In this document: positions 48,219 to 61,313 of the stretch, in pieces
Position numbering within the stretch: position 1 is the stretch's first letter
Layout: each line of letters begins with the position of its first letter
Assembly: GCA_026874595.1 (NCBI GenBank)
Contig: CM049315.1
Location: 6,384,664 to 6,448,663 of the forward strand
Origin: Sipunculus nudus
Taxonomy: Eukaryota > Annelida > Sipuncula > Golfingiida > Sipunculidae
DNA: 64,000 nt
Direction: 5' to 3'
Notes under the pieces: generated by a model
Seen by the model: the letters and a program-made list of their open reading frames with translations, nothing else
Told to the model about the DNA's origin: nothing
Database searches by the model: none
Program-made: the position numbers and the translations under genes

Positions 48219-51200
48219 TGTGTGTATGTAATGGAGTTTTTGTCCAAGCAATCGCATCAAAGTGCTCAACGGTGCATATAAGATGGTCATGAATATATTA
48301 CAAATTTTTTGCTTCCAATGTGCTTCACGCATGGATTAACATCATGGAGTAACATCTCGCACTGTGTGCCTGAAGCTCAAAGAGTCAAAATGTGTGAGTG
48401 ACATGTTTATATTTTACGATATTTTCCAAATCATTTTATCCTTTTGAATCAGGGGTGTCCATACAGGGTCAATCCCCCCCCCCCAACACACACACTTTTT
48501 AGCAAGGTCAATGTAATCATTCAGAGAATTATATTTATATATTAGAAATAAGATTTAAGTTCTTTCAGTTGACATGTGAGTCGTTTTCCCTTACAGATGC
48601 ACACCTTAGTTTAATTTGAACACTATCTTTACCATTTTTGTCAATATCTATTTTCCAGCGAGCATAAAGCAAAAACTGTCACTTTGTTCAACCACCCACT
48701 GAATGTCTGGAATGTTACCACTCCTTTGATTTACATGAAAATTCAGGTGATATTACAGCAAAGATATTGTATGCATTGTGTGTCAGGAAAAAAATGGCAT
48801 GCATCTTAGTATAAAAATGAAATATAATAGATGGGGTGTTCCTTCGTAAATGCAAATGGTTATTAATATATAAATAATCAACCTTAAAAGGAAATATTTT
48901 GCACACCGTAACATCAATAAGATTTCAGTAATAAAGTTCCACACACATCACATTGCTGACAATCGACATCCTCCATCCTCATCAAATCAATCTAGCTATT
49001 AAATTCGTTTTGCGATTTTCAAACTCATTTTCGAGGCAGATTAAATATCGGATGCCCCAGTCAGCCACCCCCTTAATCCGCCCCTGAATTAGGCGCCAAA
49101 CCTTGGAAAATTAACATTTTCAGATTTGTCTACAATTGCTATGAAGAACTGGGGCATATTTTTTTGCATGATAAGAGGAAAATATCTTGTGGAAAATGTA
49201 AAGATGTCCAAAGAGGGTCGCAATTTTTTTGTACGAGTGGAAAGGGCATGATTAAGTCATGATCTGGTAATCCCTTGGAGCTTTTATCAAAAATAGGTCA
49301 GAAAACTGGGATATTATATCGCACACAGGGTGCTTGTTTTCTTTATATCAACGTGTTAATAATATGTAGGGGCCCGCCAAAATAAAACAAATTCAACACG
49401 GGCGTCTGGCAGCAAGTCAGATAAGCCAGAGCTTTGCAAATGCTGTTATTGAAACAAGTGACCTTTCTACCTCTGCATATATGCAACCTACCACCTAAGC
49501 TTACATGTTTTTCCGTTAGTCAACATTTCTGTTGTTAATAAACAGGTTCTTATGAGAAAAAAAGGCCTTACAAGAACTTTTCATAAACATAATTACCCTT
49601 AGATCATTAATATATACAGAGAGGAAGCCAGAAATCACATAAATTCTTTTTCAAAAGGTAGGTGAATGGGCACCTTTAAGTTTAGTGATTAGTGGTAGAA
49701 TCATCTGAGATGTAAAGAAGAGATATTGTGACTTAGTTTCAACACTGCATTGAGGTTATATTTTAGTATTAGGCCCTTATGTAGTTCGCTGAACCGGTAA
49801 AACTGATTGTTGGTGTCTTGGGTGTATCATACCCTTTGAACTTCAGTCGAGTAATTAAATGTATATACGTTACCTCTGGACTCTTTACTTCGTTTGAAAT
49901 TGAGTGAACGAATTCAGAATGAAATTTTGTGACACCCACCGTCACAGCCCAAGCCAATCAAGTCTCAGTCAACACTCTTCGAGACTTCAGTCCGAGTCTT
50001 TTCAAAAAATAGGTTTTATCTGTCTACACTGTGTCATACACTGCATGATTGTCTCACACGATTCAAAGGTGATATTGTATCTTAGAATCAAACGTATTTT
50101 TAGTTTCATATAAATTTGGACATGTCAATGCAAGACGTGTATATTACTCTAGGATTAGGATAAGTTTATTTTATAACAGGAGTCATTATGTCAAGCATAT
50201 ACAGATTAGATAGAAAATCGTCTTCGAAATGAGTTATTTCTTAAAATAGCAATTATATATTTAGAATAACTTGTCATTCAATGTACATACATTGATCTGA
50301 ATATTTGATTATTTTTCCAGGGTGATTGCTAGCATCATAATTTGGGTTATGAATGAGAAAAGATTCCATATATTGATATAAATTATTTGAAATCCATACA
50401 TGACAAATTTAGTTTTCATTAAACTACAATCAAACTTACAAGAAAAAAAACATAATTCTCGAAATCGTATTTCTTTTGAAATATGAAGATAACAAAACGA
50501 CAGTGAAAAGTCAATCAATAGGTATAATACGTACAACTATTGGAGAACCTATTCTATTATTGCGTGTGACAAAGCCAATACCAGCCTACCATACTCAGTC
50601 CGATGATATAACCGTTTATTTTACATGGATTGTACAACTAATTATAATAACAAATACTGTCGATATTTCGTATGTTGGCGTTCGGTAGTCGATTAAGGTG
50701 GAGGAAAGCTGAGAATCTTTTCGGAAAAATATTCTGCAACGTCTGAAAACGGTTGCATGATTTCTTTTACCCCCCAAAAATCTGGATTTTGATGTGATCT
50801 TGTGAAGGATGAAGGCAAAATCCAAACAAAAGTCCTTTAGTCATGTTATATTGGCTATTGCAGAGAAAGGCTTGCCCCTTGACAGTCACAGTATTAAGGT
50901 ATCCTAACTACCCGAATGGGGTAAATGTCTCCATTGTTTGCAATACGCACAACTGAAATCCGACTAGAGTCGTTTTTGTTCTAGCTGACATTGCTTACCT
51001 GTAATGCAACAGCCGAGTTTGTGAACCGTGACACAACTTTTTCTTTGACCTTAAATTCATATTTTCTTTCAGCGCCTAAGTATACCATATTCCATAGTCT
51101 GAGCTAGATCCATTTTATACATCGTATCTAGTGAAGTTATAGATTCGCGAATGCATGCGGTCTCTGGGTAGTTTGAGGACTTTAAGGATAATATGTCATA

Positions 51201-53985
51201 CGAAATTATAGCACCTAGAATGGAATCTGGTGGGTATCTGTTACATTTTTCTTTGTATTCCGAATGATAGATTGATGCCGTGGAATGAACCATCACTCAG
51301 ATAATTGATTTAAGTTTTATTTTCAATCAATCTTTACATCAAAAGCTGTATTGTATGTGTATCCTTCATACAGCCTTGACATGATTTTAAAATTCCAATC
51401 AATGTGTTCATGTCCAATATCTTTTGCAAAGTTATTCTTGTCATATATATATTATTAGGTTAAATGACCAAATATGAAGTTTTTTTCAATTAATTTGTAT
51501 ATATATTACATCGTTATGACTCCAGTCTCATATCTGATAGTGATTTGGATTCATCAAAACAATACACAACTTGGAGGGACCGATACATGATCCTATATGA
51601 AGGGAGGGAGTATATTTTCTATTTCTCATATGATGTTAGTCGAAAAAAGTGGGTTCCTGCGTCCGATGCGCCCCCTCTGAAGCGGCCGCCCCTGGTTTGT
51701 TTATGGCAAAGCGTGTTTAGTCAACTCTCTATGTTGACAAACCAGATCCGGGAACATACAGGCCCGGGCTCATTGCCAGAAACACTTTAACATCTGCCTT
51801 TCATGGTAGAAAGAATCCTTAATCACAGATTGGCCGCTGAATGTTCAGAGAGTTATGCAACAATCTTTGGTAAGAGCGCTTTAACATCTGCATTTATTAG
51901 GAACAAATAATTGAAACATGATTTTATTACTCGCCAGTTTGCCAGCTGTATATTTAAAATCTCCATAAGCTGTGAATATGTGGTTAAAAAAAATTGGGAA
52001 TACTAACATTTGGACCTTCATCAAAGGCAGCATGGGTGTAAAGGAGTCTGTATTGTAAGAAATCCTGCATAATGATAGGTAGAGTATTGCGCGATTTTTA
52101 AAATAAGAACATAAACTTCATGTATGCCTTGTTTGATGCTTTTAACATGATATTTTCAAATTTAATCTCATAGTTGTTAGAAAATCACAACAGTTCGATC
52201 GACTCAGTGCTTGCCAGTTCCCATGGGATTTTTTTGTACAATATCATAATTCATTTGTTGTTTTTTTTAAATGGTTAACTCTATCGGATTTAAGCAGCTA
52301 TCCGGCCGTTAAAACCCAACAGACTCCACAAGCTTCCCCTAGTGATAACACATCCATACTGGAAATCTTTCTTCCGCCAACCAGGGGCACTTAGGCTTTT
52401 AAAGGTAAACGTATAAGCACGTGGGTTTGCTATGTGTAGGGTGCATTGCATCCAGAACAGAAATGGGTCCTGATGTGTTTTGCTGTTGCCAAGTTCAAAG
52501 TCACAGGGGACATTCAGAAACGACCTAAATCTAGCAATAGATATTGTTTTTATTCTTCCATGTGGAAAATGTTATACTGACAGTGTCAGAATACAGAGCT
52601 TTGATAAGATCTAGCGTTTTAACAAATCACACAACCTCATGTTTGTTTTGCGTTTCTTTTCTTCCAGGAATTCGGGTAAATTCATGCAAAGTCTATAGTA
52701 ATACCTTTTTTATTATAGACAAATGCTTTTATGATTTTATAATGAGATAATACGTTTTCTTGACCTTTATTTGCACGGATACGCGAGGCCGTTACCTATT
52801 TACTGTTCTACAGTTTCAGGGCCCCGGAATTTCGCATATTTACTTGATATGAAAAGCATTAACAATCGGATTTGTTTATCTAATAGATATTGCTAATCAT
52901 TAGAATTCATGTTACCATTTCCTAACTCTGCATTGAACTGACCTATCCGCATACCGCGTATGATAAAACACATGAAATATGGCCTTTTATCCTGAAAATA
53001 TGATGTCATCTGCCAATATCTCGTTTTAAATTGTTGATTGAGTGAGATGAATTGGAGAGAGTAAGTGCGTGTGCTAGGATGTTTGTTCGGAAAGCTTTGC
53101 ATGTTTATGTACCTCTATCATTACTATGCCTGTTCTGAAAGCAAGTTATAACATCTTTATAATTGTACGAATCAAAACAATGAAGTATGAGATGTAATAT
53201 TTGCACTTGACATTTGTGCAAAAGACATATAAAAAAAGTACATGTCCTTAATCATGGACACAGACATTTTTTTACTGTAAACATAGGTCATCCGGTTTTC
53301 GCTCATGCATTGATCTGTCATTTACCCGTTTCATTTTGTACTAAAATGTAAACGTATTTCTTGCATTACAGCAATAGTACCGAATAATATTCTAATTAAA
53401 ATATGTTCATCTATACATGCCATAAAGGTGTTAAACGTATAAACGCGTACACGGTCCTGCACTGTGGATATTCACCACTTGTGCTCATTTCACTCACATG
53501 TTACCTATTTAGATAACAGAGGTATCGAAAGCATATTCACAATATAGGGAGACGGTCAATATGCAAATATCAGATCTTGGTTCCCATAATGGGATATTTC
53601 ACTATATACTTACAAAATTTCACATACTATCTTGGATTCATGTAAAAAATGAGATTTCTGTGCTTTTGTATAATTTCTAACATAAAAATAGTAGGAAAAA
53701 CTCAATGATGGAATTAACCTGTTTTGCAAACTTTTCCCGGACACTATGTAATTTTCCGGCTGCCAAAGGTCAATTTTTCTTCTTACCTTGTTATAAGGTC
53801 TTAAGTTTTTTCTTTAAGGATTTTGTTCGCTTACATATTAGGGGTGAAAAATATTGAGGTTGGCCCGCTGCCACCCTTGAGCAATTTTAGTTAATTAGCA
53901 AAAAACAAAATGGTCGCAAGATAATACGAAAATTGCAAAAATACTATAATTACCTTACCATTTGACACAGATGGTCAACCAATTC
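48217..53985. other. Upstream region, nothing recognised
   Basis: About 5.8 kb of AT-rich sequence with no domain, splice-linked exon or terminal repeat I can support. A frame at 51545-51790 gives 81 residues (WRDRYMILYEGREYIFYFSY) with no family I recognise; it is uncertain whether it is coding. Confidence 0.4.
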
Positions 53986-53994
53986 ATGGATTCT

Positions 53995-54215
53995 GGGGTA
54001 CACTCTAAGAAAAAAGGATTCCAGGTAAAACCCAAAAGGGTTCCAGCTGAAACTTTAAAGGCGGGGTTCTTTTTAGAACCTCCCGAAGGTTCTTTTTCTG
54101 GATCATTATAGGTTCCATCTAGAATCCTCCAAGGTTCTTCACGATGGACTGAGTGGGGAACCTTAAAAGGTTCTGGGTGGAACCCCATGTGAAGGATTCT
54201 TTATAGAACCTTCGA
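53995..54215. repeat. Short interspersed GGTTCT-rich palindromic element
   Basis: Begins near GTACACTCTAAGAAAAAAGG and consists of repeated GGTTCT/AGAACC half-sites in both orientations (AAAAGGGTTCCAG, GGTTCTTTTT, TAGAACCTCC, TTTATAGAACCTTCG). Internally self-complementary elements of this look are widespread in aquatic animals. No clear target duplication. Confidence 0.6.
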
Positions 54216-57078
54216 TGCAGGTTTATTTTAATAAACAGTCTAGGATGTCATATCATACGTTTAGGGTAAATTAATCACACGTCATATGTTATTATTTAAA
54301 GGAAACATTTTAGATAGATGATATTAAAATGTATCTCATAGAAAGTGGGTAACTGCAAGGATCATAGCTGAAAACTTTTATTTATACGTGTGTGCTGAAA
54401 ATATGATAAATCCTTCCAGTTGAAATAAAAATATGTTATTTTTAAAAAATAAAGAGATAATATATTATGACCCATGCAGAGAATCCATGTCTGGTCTTAC
54501 GGTATTCATAATGTCTACTATTTTAAACCACCCACCCCTCCAACCCGTCTCTGAGCGTGTCCTAGGGACTTTAATGCAGACAAGATTACTCCGATGATAA
54601 AAGAATATGAATTTTTTTTACCAGTTTATCATGAAAAGTGTAACGTTAGATACAAACGGACAAAGATGTCACATGCAAATGTAAGCGATGTATAAAAACA
54701 TTTATATATGATTATAGAGGGGTCGAACCCATTACCGGTCACCCTTGAAATCACCCACCCCCTTCACCGCGACCTTTTACACAGTCTTAACATATCTTGC
54801 CAAAGGTTACTTTAACTCTGGAATTGCAAATGTGACCGCTAACATTCACAGACTTAGGAAATAAAGCCATGTCTATTATTATGCTTAGATTCACTGGCTG
54901 GTTATTTGGTTTCTCTATCTATCAGCATCTTCACTCTAAATGTTGTAGACCGTTAGGGTGACACATGAGGAACAACCATTAAAATTTTGAAGACAGTTTT
55001 GGTCACCGCTATGAGATTTCGCAGTCTCACTTTACTAGGGCGCCTTTGTTCTAAAGCTGATCTGTGATCCAAAAAGGGAGTTGGTAAACTGTGACACACA
55101 TTTTCTATGAAAAACACAGCACAGTTATATTAGATCCTGGCCTTAGTTGTGGTCTCTGACTTTTTTCTATTTCTTGATGTCCTACTAAATTTAGCTGCCC
55201 GGCTCAGATAAAAAATTGTGTAGCAACTTTTAGGATCCTCCGGCTTGACTGTTACGGTATTTTTACCTGTGACTAGCTACAGTATGCACCACTTGAATAT
55301 TATGGTTAGCATGGATAGCGCTACAGGGTACTCCAGTGAGAGTTTACCCTGCTGATCGGCATTGAGCATTGACATGTAATTCCGGCGATTGTTGTAGGAA
55401 AGAAAGTCATTCCATTAATCGTATATAGAAAATAAACTTACTATTTATCAAGCTGCATCAATGTATCGCGTAAATGGAAAAGCGTTTTCATTCGTCATGC
55501 TCCCGGACTTCACGTTTTACTGTTTCAGCTGGAAGGTACCAAAAGCCCAGTTGAATTTACATGTGTTTTGGCGGCCATTTTGATTTATGCTAATTAGCTA
55601 AAATTTCCAAAGGCTGACAGCAGTCCATCCTTTCACGTAACATCACGGCCTTTCCAGGGCAGGGAGGTCAAAGGTCGATTGTAGAGAGTGCGGTCCAACC
55701 AATGTATTTTTCACACCTGATATATGGGCAAACAAAATCTACAAAGAAAAAAAAAACTTCAGACCCTAAAACAAGGTTAAGTGTTGCGGCTACCGGAACT
55801 GCTATTCTCGACATCAAGAAGGCTGAAGTATTCCACTATTGGTATTTTTATGGTGTCTATCGGAAATTAGCCAAGCGGCTAATTACAAGGGAGGGTTCGC
55901 TTCTGTAGACAGTGAGCACTGGCTGGGCAATGACAACATCCACTGGCTGACGTCACAGAAGAATTAAAGCATGCTAGTTAGCCATGACAACATGACACTC
56001 AGGCCTTCTATAATAAACTGATAGGGGTCTTCAGTTAATCAAAACTCGACGTTTTGGGTAGCACGCTGCCGCTACATGCAAGTGGACATGAGGTTCTGGG
56101 CCAATAAAATCTAGTATTAAGCGTCATATGACCGCTTTTCAATCGGAAACCAGGCTGTCAAGTACACATTATCTATACGCGGTTAACGTGGAAATATTGG
56201 TCACGATGGTATGTCGCCATTCAATGGTAAACCGTTCAGCCTCAAGGAGAGAGACAATGATATTTGCAAAGGTAATTGCGCTCAGTCCTATAACGGAGCT
56301 TTCTGGTACGCCAGCTGCCATTTTTATTAAGTTCCAATAGGTTCGTACAAGGCTTCCTACGGCGGACACGACTGTATAGAACAAGAAATCTCAAGCTCTT
56401 GACCAAATCCTGATAAAGGTCAAACACGGTTGTAAAAGGACTTCTTCAGTAGTTTCCCAGGGTATGTTTATTTTCCCAACACTCCAAGGGAAAATAACTT
56501 TAAGACACCAGTTTGTTTCCCTTGAAACACAATTATATCCGGTTCTCTAAGTGAAGTTAAAACTCGTTCATTTACTGACGCACGCTGACTGAACATAATG
56601 CGACTTAGTTTTATACACAAGCATGCACACGTATATGCATATTTAAGGAAAGCAGAAAATAATCTCAGATCTCTAGCTTGCTGTTTGATGTTTGGTAATA
56701 AATTTTCTCAAATCATAAATGAATGCCTGGAACCCCCATTCGTAGGCACACACGTACACTAACACGCAAACATAATGTATAACCGTGATTGTCTTAACAC
56801 AACAGGCTATTAAAAATGAGGGGAGGGGACATTATTTAACCACGGGAGGCTCTGAGGTAGGTTTACGTGTTTTAACTAGTTGCTACCGATGAACAGCATT
56901 TTTCAAGGATTACTCCGGTCAAATGGGCAGTCCAACTGAACGTTGGATGATGACATGCTGTATCCGCACTTGGTTTGCATCTAAACCAGTTTACTTAAAT
57001 CTCAAAGTGGTAAGGCCTACGCTCTGAATCCGCACTGTAATCCGATTTACAAAAGCCTATATCGGTATCATTTACCTA
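54216..57078. other. Upstream region, nothing firm
   Basis: No gene recognised. 56838-56870 (AACCACGGGAGGCTCTGAGG) matches 62045-62075 near the right end of the DIRS-like element, so some of this may be older retroelement sequence. Confidence 0.4.
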
Positions 57079-57218
57079 GTCTGAACCAACATATATACCT
57101 ATGAAATTACAAATAACAATTACAAATAACAAATGATCCATGGGTCATGTCTGAACCAACATATATACCTATGAAATTACAAATAACAATTACAAATAAC
57201 AAATGATCCATGGGTCAT
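57079..57218 (+). repeat. 70-bp tandem duplication across an element boundary
   Basis: GTCTGAACCAACATATATAC starts at 57079 and again at 57149, with identical sequence through AAATGATCCATGGGTCAT. Each copy holds flank plus the first bases of the family II element that continues from 57198. Confidence 0.95.
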
Positions 57219-58436
57219 GACGCTCAGCGTCATTGCACAGGGAACTAATTCAGATAATACAGGTGGCACCATCATTCATGCAAGTTAGCTTAAGTTCATT
57301 AAAACGCATAAGCACACCAAATTTAAGGACAATCCATTCACCCATTCCTGGGGAATCTCGCAATTTGTGTGTATTTTGCATTATTTCTTGGGCCCTCAAA
57401 CATGCCGCATAAATTGGAAAATATGTGTTATAGACACCTATAATTTCAAGTTTGCAAGGTGACTTATAATGGACCTCCCTGGATGTCAAATCAGATTCTA
57501 GGTCCAATGGTTATGATTTGTGCACTGCTTTTGTTTAAAACTTTTGTTTTGAGGGCACTTTTGAGCGCCATAGCTAAAATGGTATGGGTAAAAGAGACCT
57601 AATTCAGGTTTTCTGAGAGGCTTTTCATGGACCTTCAAGGATGTCATGTTGAAAGATTCTAGGTCCAGTCAATATGATTTGTACACTGTCAACAGATGAC
57701 CGCATCTTCAAAAAATCTAAAAAAGAGAAAAAAAAAATCGTAAAAAAAATAAAAATATACAGGTGGCACCAGCCGTCTGTAGAAACTAATGAAACACTCC
57801 TTGATCAATATCCATGCAAAGAATCATGGTGATCAATGCATTAGTTGTTCAGATACTTGAGCTTTTCTATGAAATTTTCCATTATTCTGGAGGCTATTTG
57901 GCAGCCCCGTATAGCTAGAAGAATATGGGTAACAGAGACTTAATTTCCGGTTTCCAAAGAGATTTTTCATGGACCTCTCTAGATGTCAAGTTAGAAGATT
58001 CTTGGTCCAGTGGTTACAATTTGTGCCCTGTTATCAGGTGACCACATCTTTAAAGGTCTCAAAAATAGAGAAAAAATTCGTTAAAAATCGAAAAAATAAA
58101 GGTGGCGCTACCAGTCTGCAGAAACTGATGAAACACTCCATGATCAATACCCATGCAAGGAATCATGGTGATCAAGGCATTAGTTGTTCAGATACTTGAG
58201 CTTTTGTATGAAATTTTCCATTATTCTGGGGGGTACTTCGGAGCCTCATGGCTAGGTGAATATGGGTAACAGAGACATATTTTCAGGTTTCCAAGGGGAT
58301 TTTTCATGGAAGTCTCTGGATGGCAAGTAAGAAGATTCTAGGTCCAGCGGTTACGATTTGTGCCCTGTTAACGGACAGACGGCCGGACGGCCAGACGACC
58401 GGGCGGAGAGTGATTACAGTCAGCTGAGCCAAAAAC
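57198..58436 (+). mobile_element. Family II element, complete, 1.24 kb
   Basis: The 5' end is AACAAATGATCCATGGGTCA, then TGACGCTCAGCGTC. The body has repeated units with GGTGGCACCATCA, GGTGGCACCAGCC and GGTGGCGCTACCAG, each followed by AAACTGATGAAACACTCC or a close variant. The 3' end is an ACGGCCGGACGG tract (58376-58400), then GATTACAGTCAGCTGAGCCA. Subfamily as 13266-13957. No coding potential. Confidence 0.7.
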
Positions 58437-58639
58437 CTTGCACGTAACTAAGATACCACGCTCGCTGAAAACTTCCGGTGCGATCTTTGCCTCTGACCGC
58501 TAAAAAATTCCAGTCACTTGACTACAGTTTTAACAAACTTACGTCACACTGACTTATAAATTTTTATTGTCAAGCCTTAATGAGGAAACAGAAGAACACC
58601 GGCATCCGTGACATAACTTAAGTTCACATACTATGTGGT

Positions 58640-59996
58640 AGTACAAAAATATAAATATAAAGCACACTGGATTACCACCGTAGCAACTATTAGCAAACAG
58701 AAACATACTAAATGACCAGCAGGAAACAAGTCCATAAATATGCTACGTAAAGCGGTAATAAAAATTAGACTCCACCCAGGAGTCCATCCGCGTATGGTGC
58801 CCGAGGATAAACATAAGGTGCCAGTGTTTCCAGCGACCATTTGCATGGAAACCTCCTGTGAAACATTCTGGGCTACAGCAGCCGTAGCGGCTGAAGGCCT
58901 GAAGTTTTTGGCTTTAAATACCTTGGTGTCTAAACCGGCGAGCGCTATGGCTTGAGCTAAAGCTTTACTTATGATACAAATTGACACCGCCTGATAGGGC
59001 TGCATGAGCGTGAGAAATAGTGGACTGTCCGAAATAGCCCCTCTGATGGAGGCTGTACGATTGTGAATTCTCGTCCGCATTGTACCGGATCTGTCCGAGG
59101 GTCATCTGTTGGAGGAATCACCACCTCAAAACCAGACCGCGAAGTGTCATTCTGTATACAAAAACAATCCGTACCACAAGGGAACCGTCATCTTCAAAAA
59201 CCATGTTGTTAGCTGAAAGCACATGAGCGCTGCAAGTCATTGTAGATGGATCAACCCGCTGCCCCCTCTGGGGTCAGATGGTCTGGCCATGAACACTATC
59301 GCCAACAGAGCAACGGTTCTCAGGCGTAATCTATCCGTACTTAGGTCTTTGTTATCCGGCCATGCTTTAAACAGTCTTGAGAGCGGGTCTAGCAGCATCA
59401 CTTTAGTGCGCGCTGCCTGATTTGACCAAGGCAGAATACATTTTTTTAACATTCGGGTTATCAGTCGGCGAGGACATACTCGAAGTATGAAAGTAACATT
59501 TGATGGCGGCCATTGCCAATTTTAGTTGAGATTAAGGGCGCGCAGACCCATCTGTAATATCGCAAAGCAGATCGACCACATTACCTGGTGTGGCCAAACT
59601 CGGAATACCGCCTTGACAATACAGACTTAGCCTGCTAACAAACCGATTATATGTAGACAGTGTAGAGGTAGCCCATGCTAATGGCAGCTGCTTAGCTGCT
59701 CTATCTGATAGTCCAAACTGTAACGCCTTGGCTTCCCAGAGACTGGCCAGGCAAACAGTCGCCTTTTCCTGTTTCTTAGTGGTTCTGCGTTGGAGCTTGG
59801 GGCCCTGATTGCAAAGCGATTGTTTGGAATTCGGAGAGGCGGCGCAATGCACATGTCCCTCAGTTCTCTGCACCAACTTTGGCCTGGCCAAAAAGGCGCA
59901 ATGACTGTAGCATCGGCCTGTTTCGTTCTGATCATTCTTACAACCCTGGACAGAAGACTGAATAAAGCGTTGAAAAAATTGTTGTAGTCGTGCCAA
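58640..59996 (-). pseudogene. Tyrosine recombinase of the DIRS-like element, broken
   Basis: From 59996 downward in several frames: LSTYNRFVSRLSLYCQGG (N-terminal core-binding region), LRLRTVALLAIVFMARPSD (first catalytic Arg region), SKALAQAIALAGLD, and KAKNFRPSAATAAVAQ, where KxxR stands for the family's HxxR or KxxR box. It then shifts frame into GRWKHW...FILGHH, where the terminal Tyr expected in the family's HY ending appears as His. At least three frameshifts; not functional. Confidence 0.8.
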
Positions 59997-60323
59997 TCGT
60001 TTTGCGCCAGCGCACCTTCAGCCATAGTATGTGGGTCTTTGTAAAGGCTGTTGTAGTTTGCCAGCAGTGCTGTAGCAAACGAAGCAAACCTGTTTACATA
60101 GTGAGGGCCGAACATTTTGTCAATCACAACAAATATCTGCGGATGAAGGTTCCATTCGTGTTTGTTCGACAAGCGGGACACACCATCGGCTACTAAATTG
60201 TCCCTTCCCGCTAAATATTTGGTCTCTATTGCTGTCTGCACACTCGGCCCATATGGCTTTGTCTAGTTGGGTGAGCTTGCGTTGCGGACCACCCAGATTG
60301 TTCATATAATCTGGTGAAAACAC
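59997..60323 (-). pseudogene. RNase H C-terminal part of the DIRS-like element
   Basis: NNLGGPQRKLTQLDKAIWAE, then after a frameshift near 60240 ETKYLAGRDNLVADGVSRL and KHEWNLHPQIF, FASFATALLANYNS and ATVIAPFWPGQSW. The LVADGxSRL box is typical of the RNase H/recombinase junction in DIRS-type elements. No upstream RT remains. Confidence 0.8.
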
Positions 60324-60529
60324 TGAAAGAGGGAAAGTATACCTACTAAAGGTAAAAAAGTATGTACATGCAAATTATTGACATATATTATCTTTCATGT
60401 TATGAGTAATACCATAAATCATAAAATGCACACAGAATGAAAAATGCTCTCATTCATGAGTCACTAGTATACACATTTAAGACTCCTTAGGGGAGGGGGC
60501 TGGGCGCGTATGAGGGACATTCCGATTAG

Positions 60530-61260
60530 TAAGTTAGTGAAATCTATCTGGAATTTAGTCCCTTCTACGTGACTGTCCTCTTCGTCCTGTTTGACCTCTG
60601 CTGCGTCTTGAAATGTTCAAAATGTTGACTAATCACCGCTGGTATGTTGTACTGCAGTCTCCTGAAAAATCTTGCGACACCTTCATCAACATTACTTATA
60701 TCTTAATGTGAAAATATCTTAAATGGGCAAGCAAAATTGTATGCAGTTGAAACAGCGTTTCCTCGCCAAGCGAACTACTGGTAGCATGTACTGCTACCCA
60801 CCTTAGTGCAGTCTCAATACATATTCTAAATCTACTGAGCGTATTAAAAATTGTAGGTCGTCTCTTCGTATACAGATGCTGGAATCGTGCAACTTGTGAT
60901 CCTACGGGAGTTTAACACCTTGTAACGAGTCTTTAGTAGCATTATATTCTTTCTGCAATGATTCCCATAGCTGTGGAATGAGAGTTTTCACCTCCAAGAC
61001 CCCCGTCCAACTCTAGGCCTGGTGTGGCAAAGCCTGAATTGATACATTTCTGTCTGGCTCGACACAGGCGTCTGTACACGTGACGCAGCATCGCTTTCGC
61101 CTGACTCGAGTTTCTCACTCACTTGTAAATCCAATCTTTTAAGGTTTTCTTTGACGAGAAAATGCTCTGAATTGATTATCTATTCAATCATTATCACTTT
61201 AGCGTCCAAATTATCAAGTTTCTGAATCAGAAAGTCGAGTTTACGTTCAATATCTCCCAT
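60530..61260 (-). pseudogene. Possible gag remnant of the DIRS-like element
   Basis: From ATG at 61260: MGDIERKLDFLIQKLDNLDA, a heptad-like helix, then a TAG, then VKENLKRLDLQVSEKLESGE and a Ser/Thr-rich linker in the same frame. Further down (about 60590-60545) basic Arg/Gly/Gln-rich sequence reads RGQTGRRGQSRRR. Position and composition fit a retroelement gag; no family motif confirms it. 60331-60529 shows nothing. Confidence 0.35.
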
Positions 61261-61313
61261 AATATCTTTCCTGCTGTGAGGAGCAATCTCGCCCGTGGAT
61301 TGCACGTAACTAA

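Noticed and set aside
48039-48332. Open frame with Ile-Tyr and Arg-Glu runs
   Set aside because: It is the (CT)n(TA)n microsatellite translated; no real gene.
51545-51790. Possible exon of an upstream gene
   Set aside because: No family recognised, no convincing splice sites with a partner exon; left as uncertain rather than called.
54710-54735. B-box-like GGGTTCGACCCC on the minus strand (SINE or tRNA)
   Set aside because: No A box or foldable tRNA arms around it; likely chance.
58740-60196. Plus-strand frames of 65-71 codons
   Set aside because: Antisense shadows of the recombinase and RNase H remnants, which have clear motifs on the minus strand.
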